Assembly (NCBI GenBank): GCA_040755725.1
Contig: JBFMAI010000038.1
Span: 62,001-126,000, forward strand
DNA length: 64,000 nucleotides
Reading direction: 5' to 3'
From: JBFMAI01 sp040755725
Lineage (GTDB): Bacteria > Planctomycetota > Phycisphaerae > UBA1845 > Fen-1342
Part shown: positions 42,364-49,775 of the stretch, one piece after another
Layout of the letters: each line of letters opens with the position of its first letter
Position numbering within the stretch: position 1 is the stretch's first letter
Translations under genes and position numbers: made by a program
The notes under the pieces: generated by a model
Seen by the model: only the letters and a program-made list of their open reading frames with translations
The model's database searches: none
What the model was told of the DNA's origin: nothing

Positions 42364-43974
42364 TCAGGACTTGACGAACACGAGCATCACCGCCGCGTTG
42401 CCGGTGGGTGCCACGGTGGCGATGTCGATCTTGTAGGACGCGACGGGGGTGGTGCCGCCGCCGGTCAACACGACCTCGTCCACGAAGAGCTCCTTGGGCA
42501 GGATCACGGTGTAGGTGCCGTCCTCGGACAGCTCACCGAGCTGTTCCGCGGTCACCTCGAAGCTCGTCCCGTGCTCCCAGCCCGGAATCGCGGTGGGCCA
42601 GGTCGCCGCCACGTTGATGTTCGCATTCAATTGCTGCCCCGCCCCGTCGTTGAAGAAGAACCCGAAGGAGCAGGTCATGCCGGTGATCGGGGCTCCGGTT
42701 TCATCGGGGGGTGGCCGGAACTCGAGGGCCAAGTCCTGGGTGCCGTCGAACGAGAGCGGGGCCTCGGGTGTGCCGTTGGCCGTCGGGTCGGTGATATCGA
42801 AGGGGGTCCGCGTGGTCGGGGTGCCGTATTCCACCAGCGCGGGGATGCTCTTGAACACGTAGTTGATCATCCGTGAGACCTGTTCGGTGGAGCCATCGTC
42901 GAAGGCCACTTCGAGCGTGAACGTATCGCCCGCGTCCATGACCGCGTTCGGGACCACGAAGGCGTCGAAGCGGTCGCTTTCCTCCGTGAACGCGTAACCC
43001 GCGTTGCGCCAGAGCTGCGGGGCTCCCGGCCAACCCCGGCCCAGGAGCGTGGCGGTGGTAAGGTAGGCCGGTCCGGGCGTCTCCAGCAGGCGGGCCCCGG
43101 TGATTGCGCGCGTGGCCCCCGGCTCGCTCATCACCTCGAACGTGATGACGGTCTGCTGACTCAGGGCGGAGGCGATCTCCTCATCGGTGCCGGCGTAGTA
43201 CGTCTGCGCCTCCGCGGCCTGGACCTTCAGGTTCATGAAGAAGTTCGCGTGAATGCCGCCGGGCGCCCCGGTCCACTCGTCGCCCTTGTCGAAATCGTCC
43301 ACCACTCCGTCCCCGTCGTCGTCGGCATCGAGCAGGTCGATCAAACCGTCCTGGTCGGTGTCGGCCTGCCCGCCGGTGCGGACCTGTGCCGTGGCGGTTT
43401 CACCGCCCTTGCCGACGGAGGCGAGTCCGAGCGGCGCCCCCTCGTCGTTGAGTCGCGTCGTCAGGCTCGGGTCGGCCAGTTCGTCGGCATCGCCGTCCGC
43501 TCCCGGCACAATCGGGGACGCGGTCGGATCATCCGGCAGGTCCAGCGTGCCCAAGTTCGCGTCGCGCTCGAGGGCGAGTCCGGTGACCCCGCTATCCCCG
43601 TCGGTGCCCACGAGGACGGGACCGACGGCCCGGCCGTCAGGGCCCAGGATCGTGACCACGAAGCTATTCCCGGCTTCCGCCGCGGGCAGTCCCAGCTCGA
43701 AGGCCCCGTCGGTGTCGGTTTCGACCCGGTAGACCGCCCCCGTCCGGTCGCTCTGGGCGACCACCGTGAACGGGTATTCCTGCTCCTGGGCCTGCATCTG
43801 CGGCCGGGACTTGGCCGCCTGACCCGGGTTCAGTCTGCCGGAGAGGGTCACCGGGCCACCGGCGGTGTTGGGGTCGCCGGTGTTGTCGCCGCCCGGCAGC
43901 CCCGGTCGCCCACAGCCTCCCACGATGAGCCACAAAGCGGACGCCAACAGCGCGAGTTGACCGGCAGCGGACAC
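42364..43974 (-). CDS. Large lipoprotein with thrombospondin-3-like calcium motif
   Basis: A 536-residue lipoprotein: ALWLIVGGC puts the lipid cysteine at residue 21. Next comes a carboxypeptidase-regulatory-like beta domain (about 40-140, with YRVETDTDGAFELGLP), then a calcium-binding stretch of thrombospondin type 3 repeats (DTDQDGLIDLLDADDDGDG, about 206-224). The remaining 300 residues look all-beta, with no catalytic motif. It is probably a surface-anchored structural or binding protein. It is convergent with the CPBP protease gene. I recognise no named family for the C-terminal half. Confidence 0.72.
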   Translation of the reverse strand: MSAAGQLALLASALWLIVGGCGRPGLPGGDNTGDPNTAGGPVTLSGRLNPGQAAKSRPQMQAQEQEYPFTVVAQSDRTGAVYRVETDTDGAFELGLPAAEAGNSFVVTILGPDGRAVGPVLVGTDGDSGVTGLALERDANLGTLDLPDDPTASPIVPGADGDADELADPSLTTRLNDEGAPLGLASVGKGGETATAQVRTGGQADTDQDGLIDLLDADDDGDGVVDDFDKGDEWTGAPGGIHANFFMNLKVQAAEAQTYYAGTDEEIASALSQQTVITFEVMSEPGATRAITGARLLETPGPAYLTTATLLGRGWPGAPQLWRNAGYAFTEESDRFDAFVVPNAVMDAGDTFTLEVAFDDGSTEQVSRMINYVFKSIPALVEYGTPTTRTPFDITDPTANGTPEAPLSFDGTQDLALEFRPPPDETGAPITGMTCSFGFFFNDGAGQQLNANINVAATWPTAIPGWEHGTSFEVTAEQLGELSEDGTYTVILPKELFVDEVVLTGGGTTPVASYKIDIATVAPTGNAAVMLVFVKS

Positions 43975-44149
43975 GATGGGCCTCCTTCAGTCGGGTTGGC
44001 GGGCGCGCGGCCAGGCGGCGGCCGGGCCGTCCAGCGCTCGGGAATCTGTCTGAAGTATCGGCGTCCGCCAGAGCCCGGCGCTCGCAGCCGAGCGCCGGGT
44101 GCGGAAGTTGCGCGTCAAGTCAGGCTCCGTGAAGCCCGCGTGACGTGAT

Positions 44150-44395
44150 TCAGGCGTTGGTCACCGGGTTCATCGCCGCCGGCGCTCCGAAATGACGCCG
44201 CCGGAAGTACAGGGCCACGTTCACCAGCCTGACGAGCACCGGCACCTCGACCAGCGGGCCGATGACGGCGGCGAACACGGCCCCGTGGCCAATGCCAAAG
44301 ACCGCCACGGCCACGGCGATGGCCAGCTCGAAATTGTTGCTGGCAGCGGTGAAGGCGATGGCCGTCGTCTTGGAGTAGTCCGCGCCGATCTTCTT
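44150..44395 (-). pseudogene. 3' remnant of a second acr3 arsenite transporter gene
   Basis: Bases 44196-44395 align without gaps to the 3' part of acr3 at 46071-46270 (constant offset 1875) with roughly nine of ten bases identical. The reading frame gives KKIGADYSKTTAIAFTAASN through LYFRRRHFG, five residues different from the intact copy, then diverges to a stop. The 5' two thirds of the gene are absent: the match breaks abruptly at 44395, followed by unrelated sequence. Most base changes are silent, so this copy diverged while still functional and was cut later; it is not a fresh duplication. It lies in the same orientation as acr3. Confidence 0.9.
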
Positions 44396-44501
44396 TGAAG
44401 GCGTGACTGGCGACACGAGCTGCCCGTGGAGAAGTGGTGGCGACGACCGCCCGAGTCCGGCGCTACGAATCAAGTGCTTCCGGCTGCGTTTCGACGGACT
44501 G

Positions 44502-45647
44502 CTAGGGATCCAGCTCCTCGAAGCGTATGAAGCCGGTGAATTCGAGCCTCGGATGATAGATCGGGACTTGCAGGAAGCCGGCGCGACCGTCGTGGTACAT
44601 CCCCGCTTGCTCGTCGCCGGCCAGCTCCCAGCCCACGTCCGGCTCCAGCGGGATGTCGTTGCCGATGGAAAGCACGAAGCGGTAAGGATCGATGTTGCCG
44701 AAGTAGAACTCGGCGTGGGGCGCGAATGGTGCGGCGCCAAAGTACTTGGTGCCGATCGCGTTGAGGTCCGCCCCTTCGTCATACAGGTAGACGTCGGCGG
44801 CGGACGTGTCCACGGGAATCCAGCCATAGCCGGGGACCAGGATTTCGGACCAGACGTGCCACTGGTCTTCGCCCAAGCTCCAGCCGCCAACGGCCATTCG
44901 GGCCGGGATGCCGAGCGTCCGCAGGATGGCGTTGTACAGGCACGAGTAGCCGCCACAATCGCCTTGGTAGAGGGTCCGGCCGGCGTGAGTGACGGTGTCA
45001 GCGAGGACGGCGGCGACGCCGGCGCCTTGGGCGGGATACTTGTAGGCCATGTGGTCGAGGATCCAGAGGAACGCGCTGCGGGCCAGGACGTAGGGGTTGG
45101 CCGGGGCGGGGCAGCCGGCGCGGACCTCCGCGGCGATCCGGCGCACCTCGTCGTTGATGGCGATCATCGTCTCGCTGCGGGTGTAGAGCTGGTACTCGGC
45201 CGAGTTCACGTCGTAGACGCCCACCCGGGCCGGATCGATGTTGGTGAGGATATTGTTGACCCGCAGCGTAAACTCGCCCGTTAGCGCCAGTTCACGCGCT
45301 GCGCTGAAGTCCCAATGCGCAATCGTGTTGCCGAACTCGGCATCCGTGAACCGGTGCGTCGGCGCTACGCTCAAACGCGTGTCGTCCACGACCGTCTGTG
45401 TCGAGGTGTCGCGCGGCAGGGCCAGCCACAGGTGCCAAGGATCGCCCGCCGGCTCCGTCCCCACGACGCGAACCTGGAACTGGAACGTCGCTTTGACCGT
45501 GCGTGCGTAGGGTCCTTGGTACGTTCGCCGGTACTTGGCGTTTTCGATCTCCCGAAGCCACGGTTCCAGGATCGTCTCGCAAGCAGCGCACGGCAACAGG
45601 ACGCCCATCGCCAGCGCGGCTCGAGTCCAACGGGGAACTGGTCGCAT
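44502..45647 (-). CDS. Transglutaminase-like protein, exported
   Basis: A 381-residue protein with an N-terminal membrane-targeting stretch (ALAMGVLLPCAAC, a poor lipobox). A beta domain (about 45-140) precedes the transglutaminase-like core. GDCGGYSCLYNAILRTLGIPARM supplies the catalytic Cys (read in two parts), WHVWSEI the His and VPGYGWIPVDTSAAD the Asp. Such domains are usually peptidases or amidases in bacteria. AAGGAG lies seven bases before the ATG at 45647, and a possible promoter at 45779-45808. It stands between acr3 and the acr3 remnant, on the same strand as the ars genes; a link to arsenic is not evident. Confidence 0.83.
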   Translation of the reverse strand: MRPVPRWTRAALAMGVLLPCAACETILEPWLREIENAKYRRTYQGPYARTVKATFQFQVRVVGTEPAGDPWHLWLALPRDTSTQTVVDDTRLSVAPTHRFTDAEFGNTIAHWDFSAARELALTGEFTLRVNNILTNIDPARVGVYDVNSAEYQLYTRSETMIAINDEVRRIAAEVRAGCPAPANPYVLARSAFLWILDHMAYKYPAQGAGVAAVLADTVTHAGRTLYQGDCGGYSCLYNAILRTLGIPARMAVGGWSLGEDQWHVWSEILVPGYGWIPVDTSAADVYLYDEGADLNAIGTKYFGAAPFAPHAEFYFGNIDPYRFVLSIGNDIPLEPDVGWELAGDEQAGMYHDGRAGFLQVPIYHPRLEFTGFIRFEELDP

Positions 45648-46012
45648 CCGTAACTCCTTGGCGCCGTAAACACCGCGTCGGCCGACTGGTTGGCTGGCCC
45701 TCTTGCCCGCCAGGGCTGACACGGGGCCCCTTGGCCAAGCGGCCGGAACGTTTCCAGTGGACCTCCCGGACACGGCGAATGGTAACACCCCGCCGGCCGT
45801 GGCCGCAATCCCACCGGAACGTCATGGTGGCCGTTCGCAGCTGCCGGCCTCGCGCTGATGTGCGTACACCGGATCAGACCCGTGCGGGGCCCGAGGGGCA
45901 AGTTGGGGGCCGGAGAGCCTTCCGTCGGCTTGCCTCGCGGAGCATTCTCATGCCGGTCCGGCGGTGGGGCTCACCGGCTGTGGTGCGTGTTACGCGGCGA
46001 GAATCCCGGCCG
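45648..46012. other. Region between acr3 stop and transglutaminase gene
   Basis: About 365 bases without a gene. On the minus strand TTGCGG (45803-45808) and TACCAT (45779-45784) with an 18-base spacer may be the promoter of the transglutaminase-like gene. I see no strong terminator after acr3, so readthrough from the ars operon is possible. Confidence 0.4.
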
Positions 46013-47101
46013 TCATCCACGGCCGCACGCGCGGACTTCCCGAACGCCTGTCGAGAACGTGCCGAAGTACCGCCGCCGGAAGTACAGGGCCACGTTCACC
46101 AGCCCGATGAGGACCGGCACTTCGACGAGCGGGCCGATGACGGCGGCGAACGCGGCGCCGTGGCCGATGCCGAAAACCGCCACCGCGACGGCAATGGCCA
46201 GCTCGAAATTGTTGCTGGCGGCGGTGAAGGCGATGGTCGTCGTTTTGGAGTAGTCCGCGCCGATCTTCTTGCCCATCCAGAACGACACCAGGAACATCAG
46301 CACGAAGTAAATGCACAGGGGGATGGCGATGCGCACCACGTCGAGCGGAAGCTGGATGATCTTCTCGCCCTTGAGCGAGAACATGACCACGATCGTGAAC
46401 AGCAGCGCGATGAGCGTGATCGGCGAGATCCGCGGGATGAACTTCTGCTCGTACCACCCGCGCCCCTTCAGCCGCAGCAGCACAAACCGCGTGATCATCC
46501 CGGCGATAAACGGAATGCCGAGGTAAATGAACACGCTCTCCGCGATCTGCCCGATCGTCACGTGGACTTCCGTCCCGGTCAGCCCGAACCACGGTGGCAG
46601 CACGGTGATGAAGAACCACGCGTACACCGAGTAGAACAGCACCTGGAACACCGAGTTGAACGCGACCAGCCCGGCCGCGTACTCGCTGTCGCCCCGGGCC
46701 AGCTCGTTCCACACGATCACCATCGCGATGCAGCGAGCCAAACCGATCATGATTAAGCCGACCATGTAGTCGGGACAATCACGCAGGAACAGGACCGCCA
46801 GCACGAACATCAGGACCGGCCCGATCACCCAGTTCTGCACGAGCGAGAGCCCCAGCACCCGCACGTTGCGGAACACGTCGCCGAGTTCCTCGTACTTCAC
46901 CTTGGCCAGCGGCGGGTACATCATCAGGACCAGGCCGACGGCGATCGGGATGTTCGTCGTGCCGACCTGGAAGAGGTTGAGAAAACCCTCGACGCCGGGC
47001 CACAGCCAGCCGCCCAGCACGCCGGCAGCCATCGCCAGGAAGATCCAGAGCGTCAAGTAGCGGTCGAGGAACGACAAACGCGTGGGGCAACCGGTGTCCA
47101 T
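46013..47101 (-). CDS. acr3: Arsenite efflux transporter Acr3
   Basis: A 362-residue membrane protein with ten spans, of the ACR3 (BART) family, which exports As(III). Characteristic sequences are LSFLDRYLTLWIFLAMAAGV at the N terminus, GLIMIGLARCIAMVIVWNELARGDSEYAA (with the essential cysteine of Acr3), ESVFIYLGIPFIAG and TAASNNFELAIAVAVAVFGI with GPLVEVPVLI near the C terminus. It is the last gene of arsR-arsC-arsM-acr3, six bases after arsM. A diverged 3' fragment of a second acr3 lies 1.9 kb away. Confidence 0.96.
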   Translation of the reverse strand: MDTGCPTRLSFLDRYLTLWIFLAMAAGVLGGWLWPGVEGFLNLFQVGTTNIPIAVGLVLMMYPPLAKVKYEELGDVFRNVRVLGLSLVQNWVIGPVLMFVLAVLFLRDCPDYMVGLIMIGLARCIAMVIVWNELARGDSEYAAGLVAFNSVFQVLFYSVYAWFFITVLPPWFGLTGTEVHVTIGQIAESVFIYLGIPFIAGMITRFVLLRLKGRGWYEQKFIPRISPITLIALLFTIVVMFSLKGEKIIQLPLDVVRIAIPLCIYFVLMFLVSFWMGKKIGADYSKTTTIAFTAASNNFELAIAVAVAVFGIGHGAAFAAVIGPLVEVPVLIGLVNVALYFRRRYFGTFSTGVREVRACGRG

Positions 47102-47107
47102 GCGTGT

Positions 47108-47980
47108 TCACTCCGGCTTGCGGGCCGTCACGTTGAGGCTCGTGATGAAATCCGCCGGGCGCGTGCCGGGCGGCAGGGCGGCGACGATCTTCTGATAGAG
47201 CGGGTCCTCGAAGCTCGTCATGGCCGCCACGTAATCCGGCTTCGACTCCAGGCGGATGTCCACGAGGCCCGCTTCGCGGGCGAACCGCTCCGTGTCCGCG
47301 ACGAGCGCGGCGCCGGCGATGCAGCCGACGAGCGCCTCGACCATGTTCCGCACCGATTCGGGCAGCGGTCGGAGCAGCGCGAGGTCGGAGACGGCGACGC
47401 GGCCGCCGGGTTTTAGGACGCGGGCGATCTCGCGCCAGACCTGCGGCTTGTCCGGCGACAGATTGATGACGCAGTTCGAAATGACCACGTCCACACTGCC
47501 GTCGGCGACCGGCAGGTGCTCGATCTCGCCGAGACGGAACTCGACGTTGTCCAGGCCGGTGCGCTCCCGATAGGCGGCCACGTTGCGGCGGGCCTTGCTG
47601 AGCATCTCCGGCGTCATGTCCACGCCGATGACCCGGCCGGTGGGCCCGAGGCGCGGCCCGGCCAGGAAGCAGTCGAACCCGCCGCCGCTGCCGAGGTCGA
47701 GGACGACCTCGCCGGGCCGGAGCGATGCCAGGGCGGTCGGATTGCCGCAGGAGAGGCCCAGGTTGGCCCCTTCGGGCAGCGTGGCGAGATCAGCTTCGTT
47801 GTAGCCGATGTTTCGCGCGAGCTCGTCGGCCGTGTTCGCCGCCGGCCCGCAGCAAGACGACTCGGAACAGCAGCCGGCACCGGCTGCGCCGAGGCCGCCG
47901 GCGTGGGCGACCCGCGCGTACCCGGCGCGTACTTGCTCGCGGACGGATTGGGCATCATTCGTCTTCGTGCAATCGGACAT
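47108..47980 (-). CDS. arsM: Arsenite S-adenosylmethionine methyltransferase ArsM
   Basis: A 290-residue methyltransferase that methylates As(III). The SAM site is VVLDLGSGGGFDCFLAG and VIGVDMTPEML; the arsenic-binding cysteines are in the GAGCC/SSCCG cluster near 35-50, in LGLSCGNPTAL and in VISNCVINLSPDK. EVLRVLKPGGR-like sequence (REIARVLKPGGRVAVSD) is the usual post-core motif. It lies between arsC and acr3, so the operon both methylates and exports arsenic. The gap to arsC (165 bases) is filled by two family-A repeats. Confidence 0.95.
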   Translation of the reverse strand: MSDCTKTNDAQSVREQVRAGYARVAHAGGLGAAGAGCCSESSCCGPAANTADELARNIGYNEADLATLPEGANLGLSCGNPTALASLRPGEVVLDLGSGGGFDCFLAGPRLGPTGRVIGVDMTPEMLSKARRNVAAYRERTGLDNVEFRLGEIEHLPVADGSVDVVISNCVINLSPDKPQVWREIARVLKPGGRVAVSDLALLRPLPESVRNMVEALVGCIAGAALVADTERFAREAGLVDIRLESKPDYVAAMTSFEDPLYQKIVAALPPGTRPADFITSLNVTARKPE

Positions 47981-48076
47981 CGTGGATTACCTCTTTTCAA
48001 CTTGGCCAATCAACCTGACGATTGGCCCCTCCGGAGAACACGGCGCAGAGGGAGGCCATCCCTGTCCGCTCGCCTT

Positions 48077-48111
48077 GACCCTCCCCCAACCCCTCCCGGG
48101 AAGGGAGGGGA
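48077..48111 (+). repeat. Dispersed palindromic element, family A, between arsC and arsM (copy 1)
   Basis: GACCCTCCCCCAACCCCTCC followed by CGGGAAGGGAGGGGA: the arms CCCCTCCC and GGGAGGGG pair around a short loop. It is one of two tandem copies in the arsC-arsM gap, in the same orientation, 76 bases apart start to start. Confidence 0.75.
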
Positions 48112-48145
48112 GTGCCGAACCGCCCGGGGCGCCGTCGCTGTCTGC

Positions 48146-48637
48146 TCATTTCGACCCTCCCCCAACCCCTCCCTGGAACGGAGGGGAGTCGAAGGCGGCC
48201 CGGCGGCCGGTCAGGACCTCCGGCAGTTGTTCGATGAACGCCCGGATTTCTTCGCGTACGCGGCGGTAGTGCCCCAGGGCCTCTTCTTCGGAATTCGCCG
48301 CGCGGGCCAGTCGCGGCGGGTCGTCGAAGCCAACGTGGACCACCTTGGTCCGACCGGGGAAGAGCGGGCAGCTCTCGTGAGCGTGATCGCAGACCGTCAC
48401 CACGTAGTCGAACGGCACGTCGCACAGCTCATCGACGTGCTTCGAGCGCTGCCCGGAAATATCGACGCCCGCTTCCGCCATGACGTGGACGGCCAGCGGG
48501 TTGAGCCCGTGCGTTTCGATCCCCGCCGAGTACGCCTCGATCGAGTTACCCTTCAGGTGCCGGGCCCAGCCCTCGGCCATCTGGCTGCGGCACGAGTTAC
48601 CCGTGCAGAGGAACAGCACTTTCAGCTTCGGTAACAT
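48146..48637 (-). CDS. arsC: Arsenate reductase, low-molecular-weight phosphatase type
   Basis: A 163-residue ArsC that reduces As(V) to As(III) with thioredoxin. The phosphatase loop CTGNSCRSQ gives Cys11 and Cys16; the redox cysteines Cys83 and Cys90 lie in VVTVCDHAHESCP, the spacing of thioredoxin-coupled enzymes. DDPPRL is the conserved DP motif. The natural end is near residue 150; the last 15 or so residues (rich in Gly and Ser) are encoded by a dispersed repeat at 48153-48190. The ATG at 48637 lies inside arsR (16-base overlap), so the two are coupled. Confidence 0.95.
   Translation of the reverse strand: MLPKLKVLFLCTGNSCRSQMAEGWARHLKGNSIEAYSAGIETHGLNPLAVHVMAEAGVDISGQRSKHVDELCDVPFDYVVTVCDHAHESCPLFPGRTKVVHVGFDDPPRLARAANSEEEALGHYRRVREEIRAFIEQLPEVLTGRRAAFDSPPFQGGVGGGSK
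48153..48190 (+). repeat. Dispersed palindromic element, family A, overlapping the arsC 3' end (copy 2)
   Basis: GACCCTCCCCCAACCCCTCC then CTGGAACGGAGGGGAGTC. The arsC reading frame, on the minus strand, runs through the entire element and stops a few bases past it, so the repeat codes for the last residues of arsenate reductase (FDSPPFQGGVGGGSK). Confidence 0.78.
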
Positions 48638-48984
48638 GTTACCAACTCCCGCAGGTCCCGGTGCCGCAGGCGCGCGACCCGCTCGGCGTCTCTGGCGATC
48701 GTGGCGTCCGCGGCCACGGTGCCCAACACCCAACGCAGCGCCTGACGGACCGCGGGCGGCGCGCCCGGCCCCGCCAGCCGGAAGTGGCACCAACGCCCGT
48801 CTTTCCGCCGCTGCACAAGCCCGGCCTGGCACAGAATGTCCATGTGCTTGGAGACCGTGGAAGGCGCCAGGGCCAGCAGGCCGACGATATGGCAGAGGCA
48901 CAACTCTCCGTTACGCAGGGCCGCCAGGGCCCGCAAGCGGGTTTCGTCACCGAGTGCCTTCGCAATGCGCAGGACCGAGGTCAT
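48622..48984 (-). CDS. arsR: ArsR-family arsenic-responsive repressor
   Basis: A 120-residue winged-helix repressor. IAKALGDETRLRALAAL is the N-terminal helix, ELCLCHIVGLLALAPSTVSKHM carries the metal-binding cysteines (Cys29 and Cys31, the ELCVCDL-type site) and the recognition helix, and RRKDGRWCHFRL is the wing. It should leave DNA when As(III) binds. A perfect 7-bp inverted repeat lies 16 bases before its start, next to the promoter, so it probably represses its own operon. Confidence 0.94.
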   Translation of the reverse strand: MTSVLRIAKALGDETRLRALAALRNGELCLCHIVGLLALAPSTVSKHMDILCQAGLVQRRKDGRWCHFRLAGPGAPPAVRQALRWVLGTVAADATIARDAERVARLRHRDLRELVTCYRS

Positions 48985-49000
48985 GTCGCCGGCTCATCAA

Positions 49001-49046
49001 TTCGTCAGTTGACGAAGTATTGTAGCAGACCAGTCCAGCGCGGCAA
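49001..49046 (-). promoter_or_regulatory. Promoter and ArsR operator of the ars operon
   Basis: On the minus strand the promoter reads TTGCCG (49041-49046), a 16-base spacer and TACAAT (49019-49024). Right after it comes TTCGTCA-AC-TGACGAA (49001-49016), an inverted repeat with perfect 7-base arms that covers the start point. This is the standard layout for ArsR/SmtB repression. Confidence 0.8.
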
Positions 49047-49152
49047 CCCGCCCCGGAGACCGGCGCGCGGCGTGCCGCCACCCGCTCCTCCCGTTCCCGT
49101 GGATCGGTGACCGGCCTCCCGTACGTTTTTCCGGTCCTGGGCGCTGTCTTCT

Positions 49153-49485
49153 TCAGCTTTCGGTGTTGTGCGTCGCTGCTACGGCCCCGGTCTTGGCGGT
49201 GCCCGCAGCCGACGCCGATTTCAGGGGCATCGTCCCCGCGCGGATCTTCCCGCGCACGACCAGATACCAAGGGAAGCCGATGAACCAAAGCAGGGCCACC
49301 CCGATGAACAGCACGACGGGCCCGGTAGCGATGCCCGAGCGGTATTTCTTCAACTCCCGGCGTGCTGAATCCACCGCGGCCCAGAGCGCCGTGGCCAGGA
49401 CCACCGCAAACCCGGCATAGGGGGGAGCTGCCAGAGTAAGACCGAGAATCCCCGCCGTCACGAGAACTGCCCAATACCACTTCAC
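49153..49485 (-). CDS. Small membrane protein, unknown function
   Basis: A 110-residue protein with three predicted spans (WYWAVLVTAGILGLTLA, FAVVLATALWAAVD, TGPVVLFIGVALLWFIGFPWYLVV) and a short C-terminal tail. It starts with GTG at 49485, with GGAGGGTGG about seven bases upstream. The arrangement (two spans, a basic loop RRELKKYRSG, then a third span and VVRGKIR) is common in small planctomycete membrane proteins, but I cannot name a family. It follows the kbl gene on the same strand after 290 bases that contain an imperfect palindrome. Confidence 0.72.
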   Translation of the reverse strand: MKWYWAVLVTAGILGLTLAAPPYAGFAVVLATALWAAVDSARRELKKYRSGIATGPVVLFIGVALLWFIGFPWYLVVRGKIRAGTMPLKSASAAGTAKTGAVAATHNTES

Positions 49486-49589
49486 GGACCACCCTCCGCG
49501 ACTCGCGCAGCAGAAGCGACAATTCTGATTACCTGCCCGCCAGTATGACGCGCCGCCACGATGGGCCCAGCCGCGACCGTGCGCACTCC

Positions 49590-49643
49590 GAGCCGCGACC
49601 GCGAGGGAGCGGAGAGAAGACCGCTTCCTGACGGGCGCGGCTC
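49590..49643. repeat. Large imperfect palindrome
   Basis: A 23-base arm (49590-49612, starting GAGCCGCGACCGCGAGG) faces a 23-base arm (49621-49643, ending GGGCGCGGCTC) around eight bases, with about 19 of 23 pairs. A degenerate second copy of the right arm follows at about 49670-49695 (GGGCGGGCGCGGCTCG), and AACGGA/TCCGTT at 49690-49705 makes a further hairpin. It resembles dispersed repeats of planctomycetes. No gene is seen at 49486-49775. Confidence 0.65.
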
Positions 49644-49775
49644 GGTGGGACACGCGCGCTTCGTTTCGCTTTCGGGCGGGCGCGGCTCGAACGGAAAAGT
49701 CCGTTTCGTTCCGCGGGCGAACAGGCGCGGACCAGAAAGAGCGTCCCGCGGCCGGCGGCCTGCCCGAGAACGCGG

